A stretch of DNA of 54,145 nucleotides from Azoarcus sp. TTM-91 (GTDB lineage Bacteria; Pseudomonadota; Gammaproteobacteria; Burkholderiales; Rhodocyclaceae), in assembly GCF_012911025.1 (NCBI RefSeq), contig NZ_WUEI01000025.1:1-54145 (forward strand), read 5' to 3'. How positions within the stretch are numbered: the first letter of the stretch is position 1; each line of letters starts with the position of its first letter. Made by a program: the position numbers and the translations under genes. Under the pieces are notes generated by a model, which made no database searches, was not told the origin of the DNA, and saw only the letters and a program-made list of their open reading frames with translations. Below, piece by piece: positions 27,603 to 40,147 of this stretch.

Positions 27603-27603
<1 letters not shown>
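27541..27603 (-). CDS. 20-codon leader frame between ftsE and ftsX, or displaced ftsX N-terminus
   Basis: An ATG overlapping the ftsE stop (ATGA) opens a 20-codon frame encoding MVAIPFPISAAPAGPREAAP. It ends with a TGA that overlaps the ftsX GTG (GTGA). Stop-start overlaps at both ends make this a perfect translational bridge. Either it is a coupling mini-cistron, or ftsX really starts here and a single-base indel (natural or from assembly) shifts the frame. The sequence itself cannot decide. Confidence 0.5.
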
Positions 27604-28258
<655 letters not shown>

Positions 28259-28262
<4 letters not shown>

Positions 28263-29368
28263 GCGCGGCCGCCAGCTCCCGGCAAAGGTTCGAACAGCGC
28301 ATCCACGAACTCGCGCGCATGGAAGGGCTGCAGGTCGTCTATGCCTTCGCCCACGCCGATGAAGCGCAAGGGCTTCGGGCACTGGCGGGCGATGGCGGCC
28401 AACACCCCGCCCTTGGCGGTGCCATCCAGCTTGGTCACCACCAGGCCGGTGACGCCGATGGCGGCGTCGAAGGCCTTCACCTGCGCCAGCGCGTTCTGGC
28501 CGATGTTGGCGTCCAGCACCAGCAGCACCTCATGCGGGCCGTCCGGCGCCGCCTTGGCGATCACCCGGCGGACCTTGGCGATCTCTTCCATCAGGTGGAG
28601 CTGGGTCGGCAGGCGCCCGGCAGTATCGGCCAGCACCACGTCGATGCCGCGGGCGCGGGCGGCGTTGATGGCATCGAAAATCACCGCCGCCGCATCGCCG
28701 CTTTCCTGCGCGATCACGGTGACCTTGTTGCGCTCGCCCCAGGTCATCAGCTGCTCGCGGGCAGCGGCACGGAAGGTGTCGCCGGCGGCCAGCAGCACGC
28801 TCTTGCCCTGGGCCTGGAAATACTTGGCCAGCTTGCCGATGGAGGTGGTTTTGCCGGAGCCGTTCACGCCGGCGATCATGATGATGAAAGGCGTGTGCGG
28901 GCTGACGTCCAGTGGCTGCTCCAGCGGCGCGATGATGCCGTGCAGCGCGTCGGCCAGCGCTTCCTGCAACTGGTCGGCGGTTTCCAGGCGGTCGCGCTTC
29001 CAGCGGGTGCGCAACTCGTCGAGCAGGAACTCGGTGGCCTCGACACCGCAGTCGGCCATCAGCAGCGTACTCTCCAGCTCTTCGAGCAGGTCTTCGTCGA
29101 TCTTGCGCCGGCCGAACAGGCTGGCGAGGCCGCCGCCCAGTTGCTGCCGGGTGCGGGCCAGGCCGGCCTTGAGGCGCTCGCCCCAGGACGGACGCGCGGC
29201 GGTTTCGAGGATGGGAACCGGAGCCGGCTCCACTGCCGCGGGCGGCTGCGGCTCCACCGCCGGCGGCAGTGTGCCGGCATCGACGGCATCTGCGGGGCGC
29301 TCGGCCGGGTCGGCCTGCTGCTCGTCCGCAGCCGGCGTCTTGCCGGACTTCTTGAAGAAACCAAACAT
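28259..29368 (-). CDS. ftsY: Signal recognition particle receptor FtsY
   Basis: 369-residue SRP-receptor GTPase for co-translational membrane-protein targeting. A Pro/Ala/Glu-rich N-terminal A region (about 1-70) precedes the N domain and G domain. Motifs are G1 IAGVNGSGKTTSIGKLAKYF, G3 VLADTAGRLPTQ, G4 VTKLDGTAKGG and the C-terminal GVGEGIDDLQPFHAREFVDA. First gene of the ftsYEX operon; it diverges from the M16 peptidase genes. Confidence 0.97.
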
Positions 29369-29517
29369 GGGCGCTCGGGTCTGAGGGGGTCGTTCGGCGG
29401 AAGCCGGATGGCATGGCCGCCAGCCGGCCCGACAGGATCAAATAAGGCTAAGATGCGCTCCCCGCCTAGCCGGCGGATTGACCGCCGCACGGCGCGAAGC
29501 GGCGGAAATTCTACCAG

Positions 29518-30909
29518 ATGCAGGACACGCCCATGGTTCGCCCCCCACTCTCCCTCCCCCTGCTCACAGCAGGCCTGGCCGCAGCCTTGCTGCTCGCCGG
29601 CCCGGCCCGCGCCAATCCCTTCGAGACGCAGCTGCCCAACGGCATGAAGGTAATCGTCAAGGAAGACCGCCGCGCGCCCTCGGTGGTGCACATGGTCTGG
29701 TACCGCAGCGGCGCGATGGATGAGGAGGACGGCATATCCGGCGTCGCCCATGTGCTGGAACACATGATGTTCAAGGGCACCAGGAAGGTGGGCCCGGGCG
29801 AATTCAACAAGCGGGTCGCCGCCGTCGGCGGCCAGGACAACGCCTTCACCGGCAAGGACTACACCGCCTACTTCCAGCAGGTTCCGCCCGCCCACCTGGG
29901 TGCGATGATGGCGCTGGAGGCCGACCGCATGCGCAACCTGGTGCTGACCGAAGACGAGTTCAAGCGCGAGATCGAGGTGGTGAAGGAGGAGCGCCGCCTG
30001 CGCACCGACGACCAGCCGCGCGCCCTGGTCTACGAGCAGCTGATGGCCACCTCCTTCCAGGCCCATCCCTACCGCCGCCCGGTGATCGGCTGGATGACCG
30101 ACCTGCAGAGCATGACCGTGGCCGACGCCCGCACCTGGTACCAACGTTGGTACGCGCCCAACAACGCCTACCTGGTCGTGGTCGGCGACGTGGATCACGA
30201 AGCGGTGTTCCGCGACGCGCGCAAGCACTACGGCACCATCCCCGCCCGCCCGCTGCCGGAGCGGCGCATCTCCGGCGAGCCAGAGCAGCGCGGCCCGCGC
30301 GCCACCACGGTCAAGGCGCCGGCCGAACTGCCCTACTTCAGCCTCGCCTGGCATGTGCCCTCGCTGCAGGACCCGGTGAAGGATCGCGAGCCCTACGCGC
30401 TGGAAGTGCTCGCCGCCATCCTCGACGGCTACGATGGCGCCCGCCTCAACCGCCGCCTGGTGCGCGACCAGCGTGTCGCCGTCTCCGCCGGCGCCAGCTA
30501 CGACGGCGGCGGCCGTGGCCCCTCGCTGTTCCGGCTGGACGGCACCCCCGCCCCCGGCAGGACCGAGGCCGAACTGGAAGCCGCGCTGCGGGCAGAACTG
30601 CAGCGCATACGCGACGAGGGCGTCAGCGAGGAAGAACTGGCGAGGGTCAAGACCCAGGCCGTCGCCGCCCAGGTTTACAAGCGCGACTCGCTGATGGGAC
30701 AGGCGGTGGAGATCGGCTACCTGGAATCCTCAGGCCTCTCCTGGCGCGACGAGGAAACCCTGCTGGACGGCCTGCGCCGCGTCACTGCCGACGAGGTGCG
30801 CGAAGTCGCCCTCCGCTACTTCGACGATGCCGATCTCACCATCGCCCGGCTGCAACCCCAGCCGGCAGACGCTCCTCGCCCCCGCAGCCCTTTCACGCCC
30901 CGGCACTGA
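29518..30909 (+). CDS. M16-family zinc metallopeptidase (catalytic subunit)
   Basis: 463-residue exported M16 (pitrilysin/mitochondrial-processing-peptidase-like) protease. A signal peptide (PLLTAGLAAALLLAGPARAN) is followed by the inverted zinc motif HVLEH (H78, E81, H82). The third ligand is Glu158, exactly 76 residues after the second His, as in the family. Two M16 halves are visible (about 35-260 and 270-450). ATG codons at 29518 and 29533 are both possible starts. One base separates its stop from the next ATG, whose product lacks the zinc motif, so the two probably form an alpha/beta-type heterodimer in the periplasm. Confidence 0.94.
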   Translation: MQDTPMVRPPLSLPLLTAGLAAALLLAGPARANPFETQLPNGMKVIVKEDRRAPSVVHMVWYRSGAMDEEDGISGVAHVLEHMMFKGTRKVGPGEFNKRVAAVGGQDNAFTGKDYTAYFQQVPPAHLGAMMALEADRMRNLVLTEDEFKREIEVVKEERRLRTDDQPRALVYEQLMATSFQAHPYRRPVIGWMTDLQSMTVADARTWYQRWYAPNNAYLVVVGDVDHEAVFRDARKHYGTIPARPLPERRISGEPEQRGPRATTVKAPAELPYFSLAWHVPSLQDPVKDREPYALEVLAAILDGYDGARLNRRLVRDQRVAVSAGASYDGGGRGPSLFRLDGTPAPGRTEAELEAALRAELQRIRDEGVSEEELARVKTQAVAAQVYKRDSLMGQAVEIGYLESSGLSWRDEETLLDGLRRVTADEVREVALRYFDDADLTIARLQPQPADAPRPRSPFTPRH

Positions 30910-30910
30910 C

Positions 30911-33612
<2,702 letters not shown>

Positions 33613-33634
33613 GTCCGGACGAGCGCTTCACCGG

Positions 33635-33676
33635 AAAGACAACGGGGCGAGCCAATGGCTCGCCCCGTTGTCTTTT
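33635..33676. terminator. Bidirectional intrinsic terminator with a 19-bp perfect stem
   Basis: AAAGACAACGGGGCGAGCC pairs perfectly with its reverse complement over a 3-base AAT loop. The arms give A/T tails on both sides, serving the ferredoxin operon (plus) and the dynamin-like gene (minus), which converge here. Confidence 0.93.
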
Positions 33677-33704
33677 GCCCCCGCCCCTGGCCTCAGGCAG
33701 TCTG

Positions 33705-35690
33705 TCAGGCAGCCTGTATGACCTCGCCCGCCTGCGCCGCCACCGTGGGACAGGCCAACCCCAGCGCCCGGCGTATGGCTTCGTCCAGGCCGGCCAGTTC
33801 GCTCACCAACCCGAGCAGCGCGAGTTCCTGCTGCTGCAGTTCTTCCACCCGCTCCTCCAGCGTATCGGTGGCCTGATGGATACGCTTCACGCTCTCCAGC
33901 CGGCGCTTGAGCTGGATCTGGTATTCCCTCACCTGGGTTTCGAGGGGCGACATCACCGCCCGCAGCCACTGTTCGACGTCGCGGTTGGCAATCTCGAAGG
34001 TGCGGCGCGCCTGCAGCGCCACTGTTTCGAAGAACTTCTGCGTCAACGTGTGCTTCTCGGTGGTAACCAGGATGAGTGCCGTGTTGATCTGCCGGTTGAA
34101 GGCCTTCTCCAGCCGATCCAACTCGCGCTCGTAGCGCAGAGTGGAGAAGGGCTCCGGCGGGTGGAGGGTCAGCCCATGCTCGACGCTGAAGCGCTTGTAC
34201 ATCGCGTCCAGCATGCTGGTGATCTCGGAAATCTCGGTGGTGGAACGGCGCAGATTGCCCCTCAGGTGGCTGAAGAAGCCCTCCATCGCCTCCTTCAGCC
34301 CGCGGGTGAAGCTCGCCTCCAGCATCGCCTCCCGGGTGCGACGGGTCTCGTCGCGCAAGGCATCCATGCCGAGATTCGCGAGCAGGTTGTTAGTGAGGTT
34401 GGAGAATACCGACCGCACCGCGTAGTACTTCTGCAGGCCCTGCTCGAACTCGTCCTTCTCCGCGCGTATCTTGCGCATCATGTACTCGATGACGCTCTGG
34501 TTCTTGCCGCGCAGGTCGGTCAGTTCCTGCAGTTGCTCGCGCAGCCCGGCCAGGCGCGCTTCCAGCAGGCCACGGGTCTGGCGCACCAGTTCGTCGGTCT
34601 CGCCCAGGGTGCTTTCGCCGACGATTTCCTGCCGCGTCGGCAGCAGGTCATCCGCCAGCGCCCGCTCCAGCGCCGGCAGGCGGCTGCGGGCTAGCAGTCC
34701 GGCGTCGCCATTCACCCGGGCGACCAGGCCCTTCTGCGCGGACACCGGGAATACCCGGTCCTCGCCCACGCCCAGCGTCGAGGCCACGCTCTCCACCTGG
34801 CGGGAGATCTCCGCCTCGATCTGCGCCTCTTCCCGCAGCCCGTCCCACAGGCCATCGATCTTGTTGAGCACGACGAGCCGGCCCTTCTTCCGCTCCTGCC
34901 CGCCCTGCACATACTCCCGCCACACCGCCAGATCGCTCTGCGTAACGCCGGTGTCCGCTGCCAGGATGAACAGCACCGCATGCGCATTCGGCAGCATGGA
35001 CAGGGTCAGCTCCGGCTCTGCACCGATGGCGTTCAGACCCGGCGTGTCCAGCACCACCAGCCCCTGCTCCAGCAGCGGGTGCGGAAACTGGATCACCGCA
35101 TGGCGCCAGCTGGGAATCTCCACCAGGCCGTCCGCCTCCGGCGCCAGCCCCTGCTCGCCGGCGGGGTCGATGTCGAAGCCCAGTCGGCGCGCCTCTTCCG
35201 CCGGCACCCGCAGCGTCTCGCCGACACGGGCCAGCGCCGCCTGCAGCTCGGCGGCGGAATCGGCCTTCAGCGGCGTCACCACCCATTCCTCCGGGAAACG
35301 CTTCAGCTCGCCGACCGGCGTCTGCAGCGCCCGGCTGGCGATGGGCAGCAGGCGCAGCTCCGGCGTTGCGCCGGCGGACCACTGCAGCTCCGTGGGACAC
35401 ATGGTGGTGCGGCCTGCGCTGGAAGGCAGGATGCGATCGCCATAGTCGGAGAAGAAGATGGCGTTGATCAGCTCCGACTTGCCGCGAGAGAACTCGGCGA
35501 TGAAGGCAACCGACAACTTGTCGTCCCGCAGGCGCTCCAGCACGTACTGCAGGCGCAGATCGGCCTGGGCATCGCCGACCTCGTTGCGCGAAAGCCAGGC
35601 GCGCAGCCTGCCGACTTCGTCCGCCACAGCGCCGCGCCACCGCCCATAGGCGGAGAACTCTTCCATCAGCTTGCCGTTTTGCTCGACCAT
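33705..35690 (-). CDS. Bacterial dynamin-family large GTPase
   Basis: 661-residue dynamin-like protein. GTPase motifs: G1 AEFSRGKSELINAIFF (K71, S72; Ala65 replaces the usual first Gly), G2 threonines in GRTTMCPTEL, G3 LDTPGLNAIG and G4 VVLNKIDGLWD, followed by FPVSAQKGL. The rest is mostly helical, with coiled-coil-like stretches (about 375-480 and 540-650, e.g. IQLKRRLESVKRIHQATDTL), fitting the stalk/assembly part. A hydrophobic paddle is not obvious. Bacterial dynamins remodel or protect membranes; the partner and trigger are unknown. It is a single gene in its transcription unit, not a tandem dynamin pair. Confidence 0.9.
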   Translation of the reverse strand: MVEQNGKLMEEFSAYGRWRGAVADEVGRLRAWLSRNEVGDAQADLRLQYVLERLRDDKLSVAFIAEFSRGKSELINAIFFSDYGDRILPSSAGRTTMCPTELQWSAGATPELRLLPIASRALQTPVGELKRFPEEWVVTPLKADSAAELQAALARVGETLRVPAEEARRLGFDIDPAGEQGLAPEADGLVEIPSWRHAVIQFPHPLLEQGLVVLDTPGLNAIGAEPELTLSMLPNAHAVLFILAADTGVTQSDLAVWREYVQGGQERKKGRLVVLNKIDGLWDGLREEAQIEAEISRQVESVASTLGVGEDRVFPVSAQKGLVARVNGDAGLLARSRLPALERALADDLLPTRQEIVGESTLGETDELVRQTRGLLEARLAGLREQLQELTDLRGKNQSVIEYMMRKIRAEKDEFEQGLQKYYAVRSVFSNLTNNLLANLGMDALRDETRRTREAMLEASFTRGLKEAMEGFFSHLRGNLRRSTTEISEITSMLDAMYKRFSVEHGLTLHPPEPFSTLRYERELDRLEKAFNRQINTALILVTTEKHTLTQKFFETVALQARRTFEIANRDVEQWLRAVMSPLETQVREYQIQLKRRLESVKRIHQATDTLEERVEELQQQELALLGLVSELAGLDEAIRRALGLACPTVAAQAGEVIQAA

Positions 35691-35771
35691 GTGACTTACG
35701 CCCGCGCAGGAAAAACACCGACAGCATAGCGCCCTTCGTGACCGCCAGCCATGCCCGCGCCGGCGCTGGAA

Positions 35772-36587
35772 TCAGCGCCGTTGGCAGGCCGGGCAGAAGT
35801 AGGTGGCGCGCTGCCCGCTCACCACCCGACTGATCTCACCGCCGCAGACCCGGCACGCCTGCCCATCCCGGCCATAGGCGAAGTACTGCTGCTGGAAGTA
35901 GCCCGGCTGGCCGTCGCCGCCGACGAAGTCACGCAGGGTGCTGCCGCCGGCCGCGATCGCAGCCTGCAGCGTCTCCTTTACCGCCTCCGCCAGCCGCTCG
36001 CAACGCGACAGACCGATGCGACCCGCCTGCTCCAGCGGGTGGATGCGGGCGCGGAAGAGGCTCTCCGAGGCGTAGATGTTGCCGACGCCCACTACCTTGT
36101 GACCGTCCATCAGCACATGCTTGATCGGCGCCCGCAGGCCGCGGCTCACCTGGTACAGCCAGGCGCCGTTGAAGGCCTCGTCCAGCGGCTCCGGCCCCAG
36201 CCGCGCCAGCAGCGGATGGGCTGCCGCCTCGCCCGGCTGCCACACCACCATGCCGAACCGGCGAGGGTCGCGCAGTCGCAGCGCGCGCTCGCCGAACACC
36301 AGGTCCACATGGTCATGCACGCCCGCCGGCTCCCCGGCCTCCACCACCCGCAGGCTGCCGGACATGCCCAGATGCACGATCAGCGAGCCATGGTCGAAAG
36401 CGAACAGCAGATACTTCGCACGCCGGGACACCGACAGCAGGCGGCGGCCACCAAGCAGCGCCGCCAGATCCGCCGGCACCGGCTGGCGCAGGCGCGGGTT
36501 GCGCACCAGCACCGCGGTCAGCAAGCGGCCTTCCACATGGGGCTCCACACCGCGGCGGGTGGTTTCGACTTCGGGCAATTCGGGCAT
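35772..36587 (-). CDS. mutM: Formamidopyrimidine-DNA glycosylase
   Basis: 271-residue bifunctional DNA glycosylase/AP lyase removing 8-oxoguanine and Fapy lesions. The N-terminus [10 protein letters not shown] supplies catalytic Pro2 and Glu3. The conserved helix-two-turn-helix segment is [20 protein letters not shown], and the C-terminal zinc finger uses C245, C248, C265 and C268 ([15 protein letters not shown]). It diverges from the TPR-lolB operon. Confidence 0.98.
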   Translation of the reverse strand: MPELPEVETTRRGVEPHVEGRLLTAVLVRNPRLRQPVPADLAALLGGRRLLSVSRRAKYLLFAFDHGSLIVHLGMSGSLRVVEAGEPAGVHDHVDLVFGERALRLRDPRRFGMVVWQPGEAAAHPLLARLGPEPLDEAFNGAWLYQVSRGLRAPIKHVLMDGHKVVGVGNIYASESLFRARIHPLEQAGRIGLSRCERLAEAVKETLQAAIAAGGSTLRDFVGGDGQPGYFQQQYFAYGRDGQACRVCGGEISRVVSGQRATYFCPACQRR

Positions 36588-36797
36588 GGCGAAAACGCTC
36601 TCTCCAGGGGCGGCGCGGGCGGACGCGATGCGGGGAACCCATCGCTTGCCGGCACACGGCCAAAGTGCCTAACATGAGGCGAACCGAATTCTAGAACAGC
36701 CCTCAAATCGACCACAGCGCCGGCGCGCTTCCTTCCGGGCCTTCCCGGACTCTTTCGCCGCACTGCCCCCGCCACCGGAGTCCGCCGGACCGCCTAC

Positions 36798-38522
36798 ATG
36801 ACCTCCAAGACCTTCCCGCTTTCCCGCCGTCTGCGCCGCCTGGGCGCCGCCATCGCCCTCAGCCTGCCGCTGGGCGCCCTCGCCGCCGCAGACGAGACTG
36901 CTCCTGCTCCCAGCACATTGCCCACGCAGGAACTCACCGCTGGCGTGCTGTACAACTTCCTGCTGGCGGAAATCGCCGGCGCCCGCGGCCAGATCGGCCT
37001 GTCCACCCAGCTCTACCTCGAGCTCGCCCAGCATACGCACGACCCGCGCATCGCCCGCCGCGCCACCGAGATTGCGCTGTTCTCGCGCAACCTCGCCGCC
37101 GCCTCCCGCGCCGCCAAGCTGTGGGCGGAGTCCGACCCCGGCTCGGAAGAAGCCCGGCGGGTGCTCGCCGGCGTCGTCTCCAGCAGCGAAGGCCGCGTCG
37201 AGGACGTCCAGATCCAGCTCGCCCGCGTGCTCGCCCAGTCGCCGGATGCTCTCCCACAGAATCTGATGGGGCTCAACCGCGCACTGTCCCGCATGGAGAA
37301 TAAGGAAACCGTGCGCAGCATGGTCCTGCGCCTCACCGAGCCTTACCTCGATCATCCGGAAGCCCATTTCGCCCGCGCCCAGGCCAGCATCGTCGCCGAA
37401 GACCCGATGAGCGCCCTGGCCGCCATCGACACCGCCCTGCAGCTGCGGCCCGACTGGGAGCCTGCCGTGATCTTCAAGGCCCAGCTGATGCAGCAGGCTG
37501 GCGCCGAGCGCGACGCCTCCGCCCTGCTGGCCAGCCAACTGGCCCGCCACCCGGAAAGCAACAACCTGCGCCTGGCCCACGCCCGCCTGCTGGTTTCCCT
37601 GCGTGACTTCGAGAACGCCCGCGCCGAGTTCAACAAGCTCCTGGAGGCTGCCCCGAACGACCCTGAACTGTTGTTCGCCGTCGGCCTGCTGTCCTTCCAG
37701 CTGGAAGACAACGACAACGCCGCCAGCCTGTTCGAGCGCGCCCTGGCCGCCAACCATCCGGACCCGGACGCCATCCGCCTGCACCTCGGCCAGATCGCCG
37801 AGCGCCGCAAGGACACCGAAGGCGCGCTGAAGTGGTACCGCGCCATCCCCGAACCCAGTCGGCAGTATGGCGACGCCCAGATCCGCATCGCCATCGCCCT
37901 CGCCAATGGCGGCCGGCTGGCCGAAGCCCGCGCCCACCTGCAGAACCAGCCGGGTGATGCCGAGGTCAAGCGCCGCTACCTGCTGGCCGAAGCCCAGCTG
38001 CTGCGCGACGCCGGACAGCCCCAGCAGGCTTTCGACCTGCTGGAGGCCGCCCTGCTCAAGGCCCCGGACGACACCGACCTGCTCTATGAATCCGCCATGC
38101 TGGCCGAGCGCCTGGACCGGGTGGACGCGATGGAGACCCGCCTGCGCAAGCTGATCGCGCTGGAGCCGGAGCACGCCCACGCCTACAACGCGCTGGGCTA
38201 CTCGCTGGCCGACCGCGGCCTGCGCCTGGAAGAGGCCGAACAGTTGATCGCCCGCGCAGTGGAGCTCGCGCCGCAGGACCCCTTCATCCTCGACAGCCTG
38301 GGCTGGGTGCGCTTCCGCCGCGGCGACAACAGCGGCGCCATCGCCGTGCTGGAACAGGCCTACGGCCTGCGCTCCGACCCTGAGATCGCCGCTCACCTCG
38401 GCGAAGTGCTGTGGTCGCTGAACCGCCAGGCCGACGCCAACCGGGTGTTCGACGAAGCCCTGGCCGCGCATCCGGACAACACCGTGCTGCGCGACACCGT
38501 ACAGCGTCTGCGCAAGCCATGA
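36798..38522 (+). CDS. Exported tetratricopeptide-repeat protein upstream of lolB
   Basis: 574 residues: a signal peptide (LGAAIALSLPLGALAAADE), then a long superhelical array of TPR-type repeats. Clear units are AHFARAQASIVAEDPMSALA, DAIRLHLGQIAERRKDTEGA and HAYNALGYSLADRGLRLEEA, then DSLGWVRFRRGDNSGAIAVL. TPR proteins in this position precede lolB across Betaproteobacteria and are presumed periplasmic scaffolds for envelope assembly; the function is not established. The stop overlaps the lolB ATG by 4 bases. Confidence 0.9.
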   Translation: MTSKTFPLSRRLRRLGAAIALSLPLGALAAADETAPAPSTLPTQELTAGVLYNFLLAEIAGARGQIGLSTQLYLELAQHTHDPRIARRATEIALFSRNLAAASRAAKLWAESDPGSEEARRVLAGVVSSSEGRVEDVQIQLARVLAQSPDALPQNLMGLNRALSRMENKETVRSMVLRLTEPYLDHPEAHFARAQASIVAEDPMSALAAIDTALQLRPDWEPAVIFKAQLMQQAGAERDASALLASQLARHPESNNLRLAHARLLVSLRDFENARAEFNKLLEAAPNDPELLFAVGLLSFQLEDNDNAASLFERALAANHPDPDAIRLHLGQIAERRKDTEGALKWYRAIPEPSRQYGDAQIRIAIALANGGRLAEARAHLQNQPGDAEVKRRYLLAEAQLLRDAGQPQQAFDLLEAALLKAPDDTDLLYESAMLAERLDRVDAMETRLRKLIALEPEHAHAYNALGYSLADRGLRLEEAEQLIARAVELAPQDPFILDSLGWVRFRRGDNSGAIAVLEQAYGLRSDPEIAAHLGEVLWSLNRQADANRVFDEALAAHPDNTVLRDTVQRLRKP

Positions 38523-39106
38523 AGTGTCCGCATCGCCTCCTGCTCGCCGCCACCGCGGTGAGCTTGCTGCTGGGCGCCTGCACTCCGCTGTCATCCCAGA
38601 TCCGCCAGACCAGCGCGGCCCAGCAACGCCAGCTCGCCAGCACTTTCGAACTCGAAGGACGGCTCTCCGCCAGCGACGCCGAGCGCGCCGCCAGCGGCCG
38701 CCTGGAATGGCTGCACTCCCCAACGCGGGACAGCTGGACGCTGCTCAACCCCCTGGGCCAGATCGCCGCGCAACTGGAGCAGGGCGTCAACGGCGCCGAG
38801 CTGGTGACCGCCGACGGTCGCCGCTACCACGCCCGCAGCGCTGACAGTCTGCTGCCGGAACTGCTGGGTGTGGAAGTTCCCGTCGCTCGCCTCGCCCAAT
38901 GGGTGCAAGCCGCCCCGCGGCGCGAAGCGGACATCCGCGAAACCGACGGCGGCGGCCGCCCTACCCTGGTCATCGACGCCGGCTGGCGCATCGCCTACCT
39001 CGAATACGCCGGCACCGGCGCCGACGCGCCCCCCCGCCTCATGGACATCAGCCGCGGCGACACCCGCCTGCGGCTCTTCATCGACCGATGGACGCCCACA
39101 CCCTGA
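38519..39106 (+). CDS. lolB: Outer-membrane lipoprotein LolB
   Basis: 195-residue lipoprotein that accepts lipoproteins from LolA and inserts them into the outer membrane. The lipobox is LLGAC with the lipidated Cys21. LolB fold segments are FELEGRLSASDAERAASGRL, SWTLLNPLGQIAAQLEQGV and VARLAQWVQAAPRREADIRE. The ATG overlapping the TPR stop was chosen because it gives a proper signal peptide. It ends inside the first codons of ispE. Confidence 0.94.
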   Translation: MKCPHRLLLAATAVSLLLGACTPLSSQIRQTSAAQQRQLASTFELEGRLSASDAERAASGRLEWLHSPTRDSWTLLNPLGQIAAQLEQGVNGAELVTADGRRYHARSADSLLPELLGVEVPVARLAQWVQAAPRREADIRETDGGGRPTLVIDAGWRIAYLEYAGTGADAPPRLMDISRGDTRLRLFIDRWTPTP

Positions 39107-39960
39107 ACCCCGCGAGCCCCCCGCTGCGCCTGACCGGCTGCCTCGCCCCCGCCAAGCTCAACCTGTTCCTGCACGTCGTCGGCCGCCGCGCCGATGGCTA
39201 CCACCTGCTGCAGACCGCCTTCCGCATGCTGGACTGGGGCGACACGCTGGACTTCGCGCTGCGGACCGACGGACTCATACGCCGCAGCAACGATCTGGAA
39301 GGCGTTCCCGCGGAACAGGACCTGGTCATCCGCGCGGCCCGTCGGCTGCAGGAAGCCACTGGCTGCAGGCTAGGCGCGGACATCACGGTGCACAAGGTGC
39401 TGCCCATGGGCGGCGGCCTGGGCGGCGGCAGCTCCGACGCGGCCACCACCCTGCTCGCCCTCAACCAGCTATGGAACACCCGGCTGAGCCGGCAGGCGCT
39501 GCAGGACATCGGCCTCGCGCTGGGGGCGGACGTACCCTTCTTCGTCTATGGTCGCGACGCCTTTGCCGAAGGTGTAGGCGAACATTTCCAGCCTCTCCAG
39601 CTGGCGCCGGCTTGCTACGTTGTCATCTTCCCCGGAGTACATATTTCGACCGTCGACATTTTCTCGTCGAAAGAGTTGACACGGAATACCGACCCCATCA
39701 AAATAGCGGACTTCGCAGCGAGCTCTACCCGAAATGATTTGCAGCCTGTGGCCTGCAGCCATTACCCGGAAGTAGAACGAGCGATCGAATGGCTGGAGCA
39801 GTTTTCTCCGGCCCGGATGACAGGCTCAGGCGCTTGTGTTTTCGCCGAAGTGGCCTCGGAAGATGAAGCGAAACGCATCGTCTCCGAATGCCCGGCTTCC
39901 TGGAAAGCATGGCAAGCCAAAAGTCTGGCAAAACATCCGTTGTACGAAAGCGCGGCATAG
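39088..39960 (+). CDS. ispE: 4-diphosphocytidyl-2-C-methyl-D-erythritol kinase
   Basis: 290-residue GHMP kinase of the MEP isoprenoid pathway. Lys23 lies in LAPAKLNLFLHVVGRRADGY, the ATP-binding loop PMGGGLGGGSSDAAT at about 106-120, and the catalytic Asp148 in LGADVPFFVYG. The start lies 19 bases inside lolB. The last third (from about 39610) is visibly less GC-rich than its neighbours and contains a promoter-like TTGACA. Confidence 0.97.
   Translation: MDAHTLNPASPPLRLTGCLAPAKLNLFLHVVGRRADGYHLLQTAFRMLDWGDTLDFALRTDGLIRRSNDLEGVPAEQDLVIRAARRLQEATGCRLGADITVHKVLPMGGGLGGGSSDAATTLLALNQLWNTRLSRQALQDIGLALGADVPFFVYGRDAFAEGVGEHFQPLQLAPACYVVIFPGVHISTVDIFSSKELTRNTDPIKIADFAASSTRNDLQPVACSHYPEVERAIEWLEQFSPARMTGSGACVFAEVASEDEAKRIVSECPASWKAWQAKSLAKHPLYESAA
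39676..39704 (+). promoter_or_regulatory. Possible internal promoter within ispE
   Basis: TTGACA (39676-39681), a 17-base spacer and CAAAAT lie in the AT-richer 3' part of ispE, about 290 bases ahead of tRNA-Gln. The perfect -35 box and correct spacing make it a candidate promoter for tRNA-Gln and prs; the -10 box is weak (4 of 6). Confidence 0.35.
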
Positions 39961-39994
39961 AACGCGAACGTGTCGATCGAGCGAAAGAGTTTCT

Positions 39995-40071
39995 TGGGGA
40001 GTCGCCAAGTCGGTTAAGGCACCGGATTTTGATTCCGGCATTCGAGGGTTCGAATCCTTCCTCCCCAGCCA
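39995..40071 (+). tRNA. tRNA-Gln (TTG)
   Basis: 77-base cloverleaf with encoded CCA. The acceptor TGGGGAG pairs with CTCCCCA, the anticodon arm is CCGGA-TTTTGAT-TCCGG with anticodon TTG, and the T-arm is GAGGG-TTCGAAT-CCTTC. The T1-A72 weak pair, discriminator G and TTG anticodon are tRNA-Gln identity features. Position between ispE and prs is conserved in Betaproteobacteria. Confidence 0.96.
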
Positions 40072-40079
40072 ATATACGA

Positions 40080-40113
40080 CGGGCAGGCCACGAGCCTGCC
40101 CGAGTCGTTTTTG
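40080..40113 (+). terminator. Hairpin with T-tract between tRNA-Gln and prs
   Basis: CGGGCAGGC (40080-40088) pairs with GCCTGCCCG (40094-40102) over a 5-base loop. AGTCG and five T follow. It may trim or terminate the tRNA transcript 35 bases ahead of the prs start. Confidence 0.75.
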
Positions 40114-40147
40114 ACGGTTTCATTCTATCGGCATCGGAGATTCGGTC

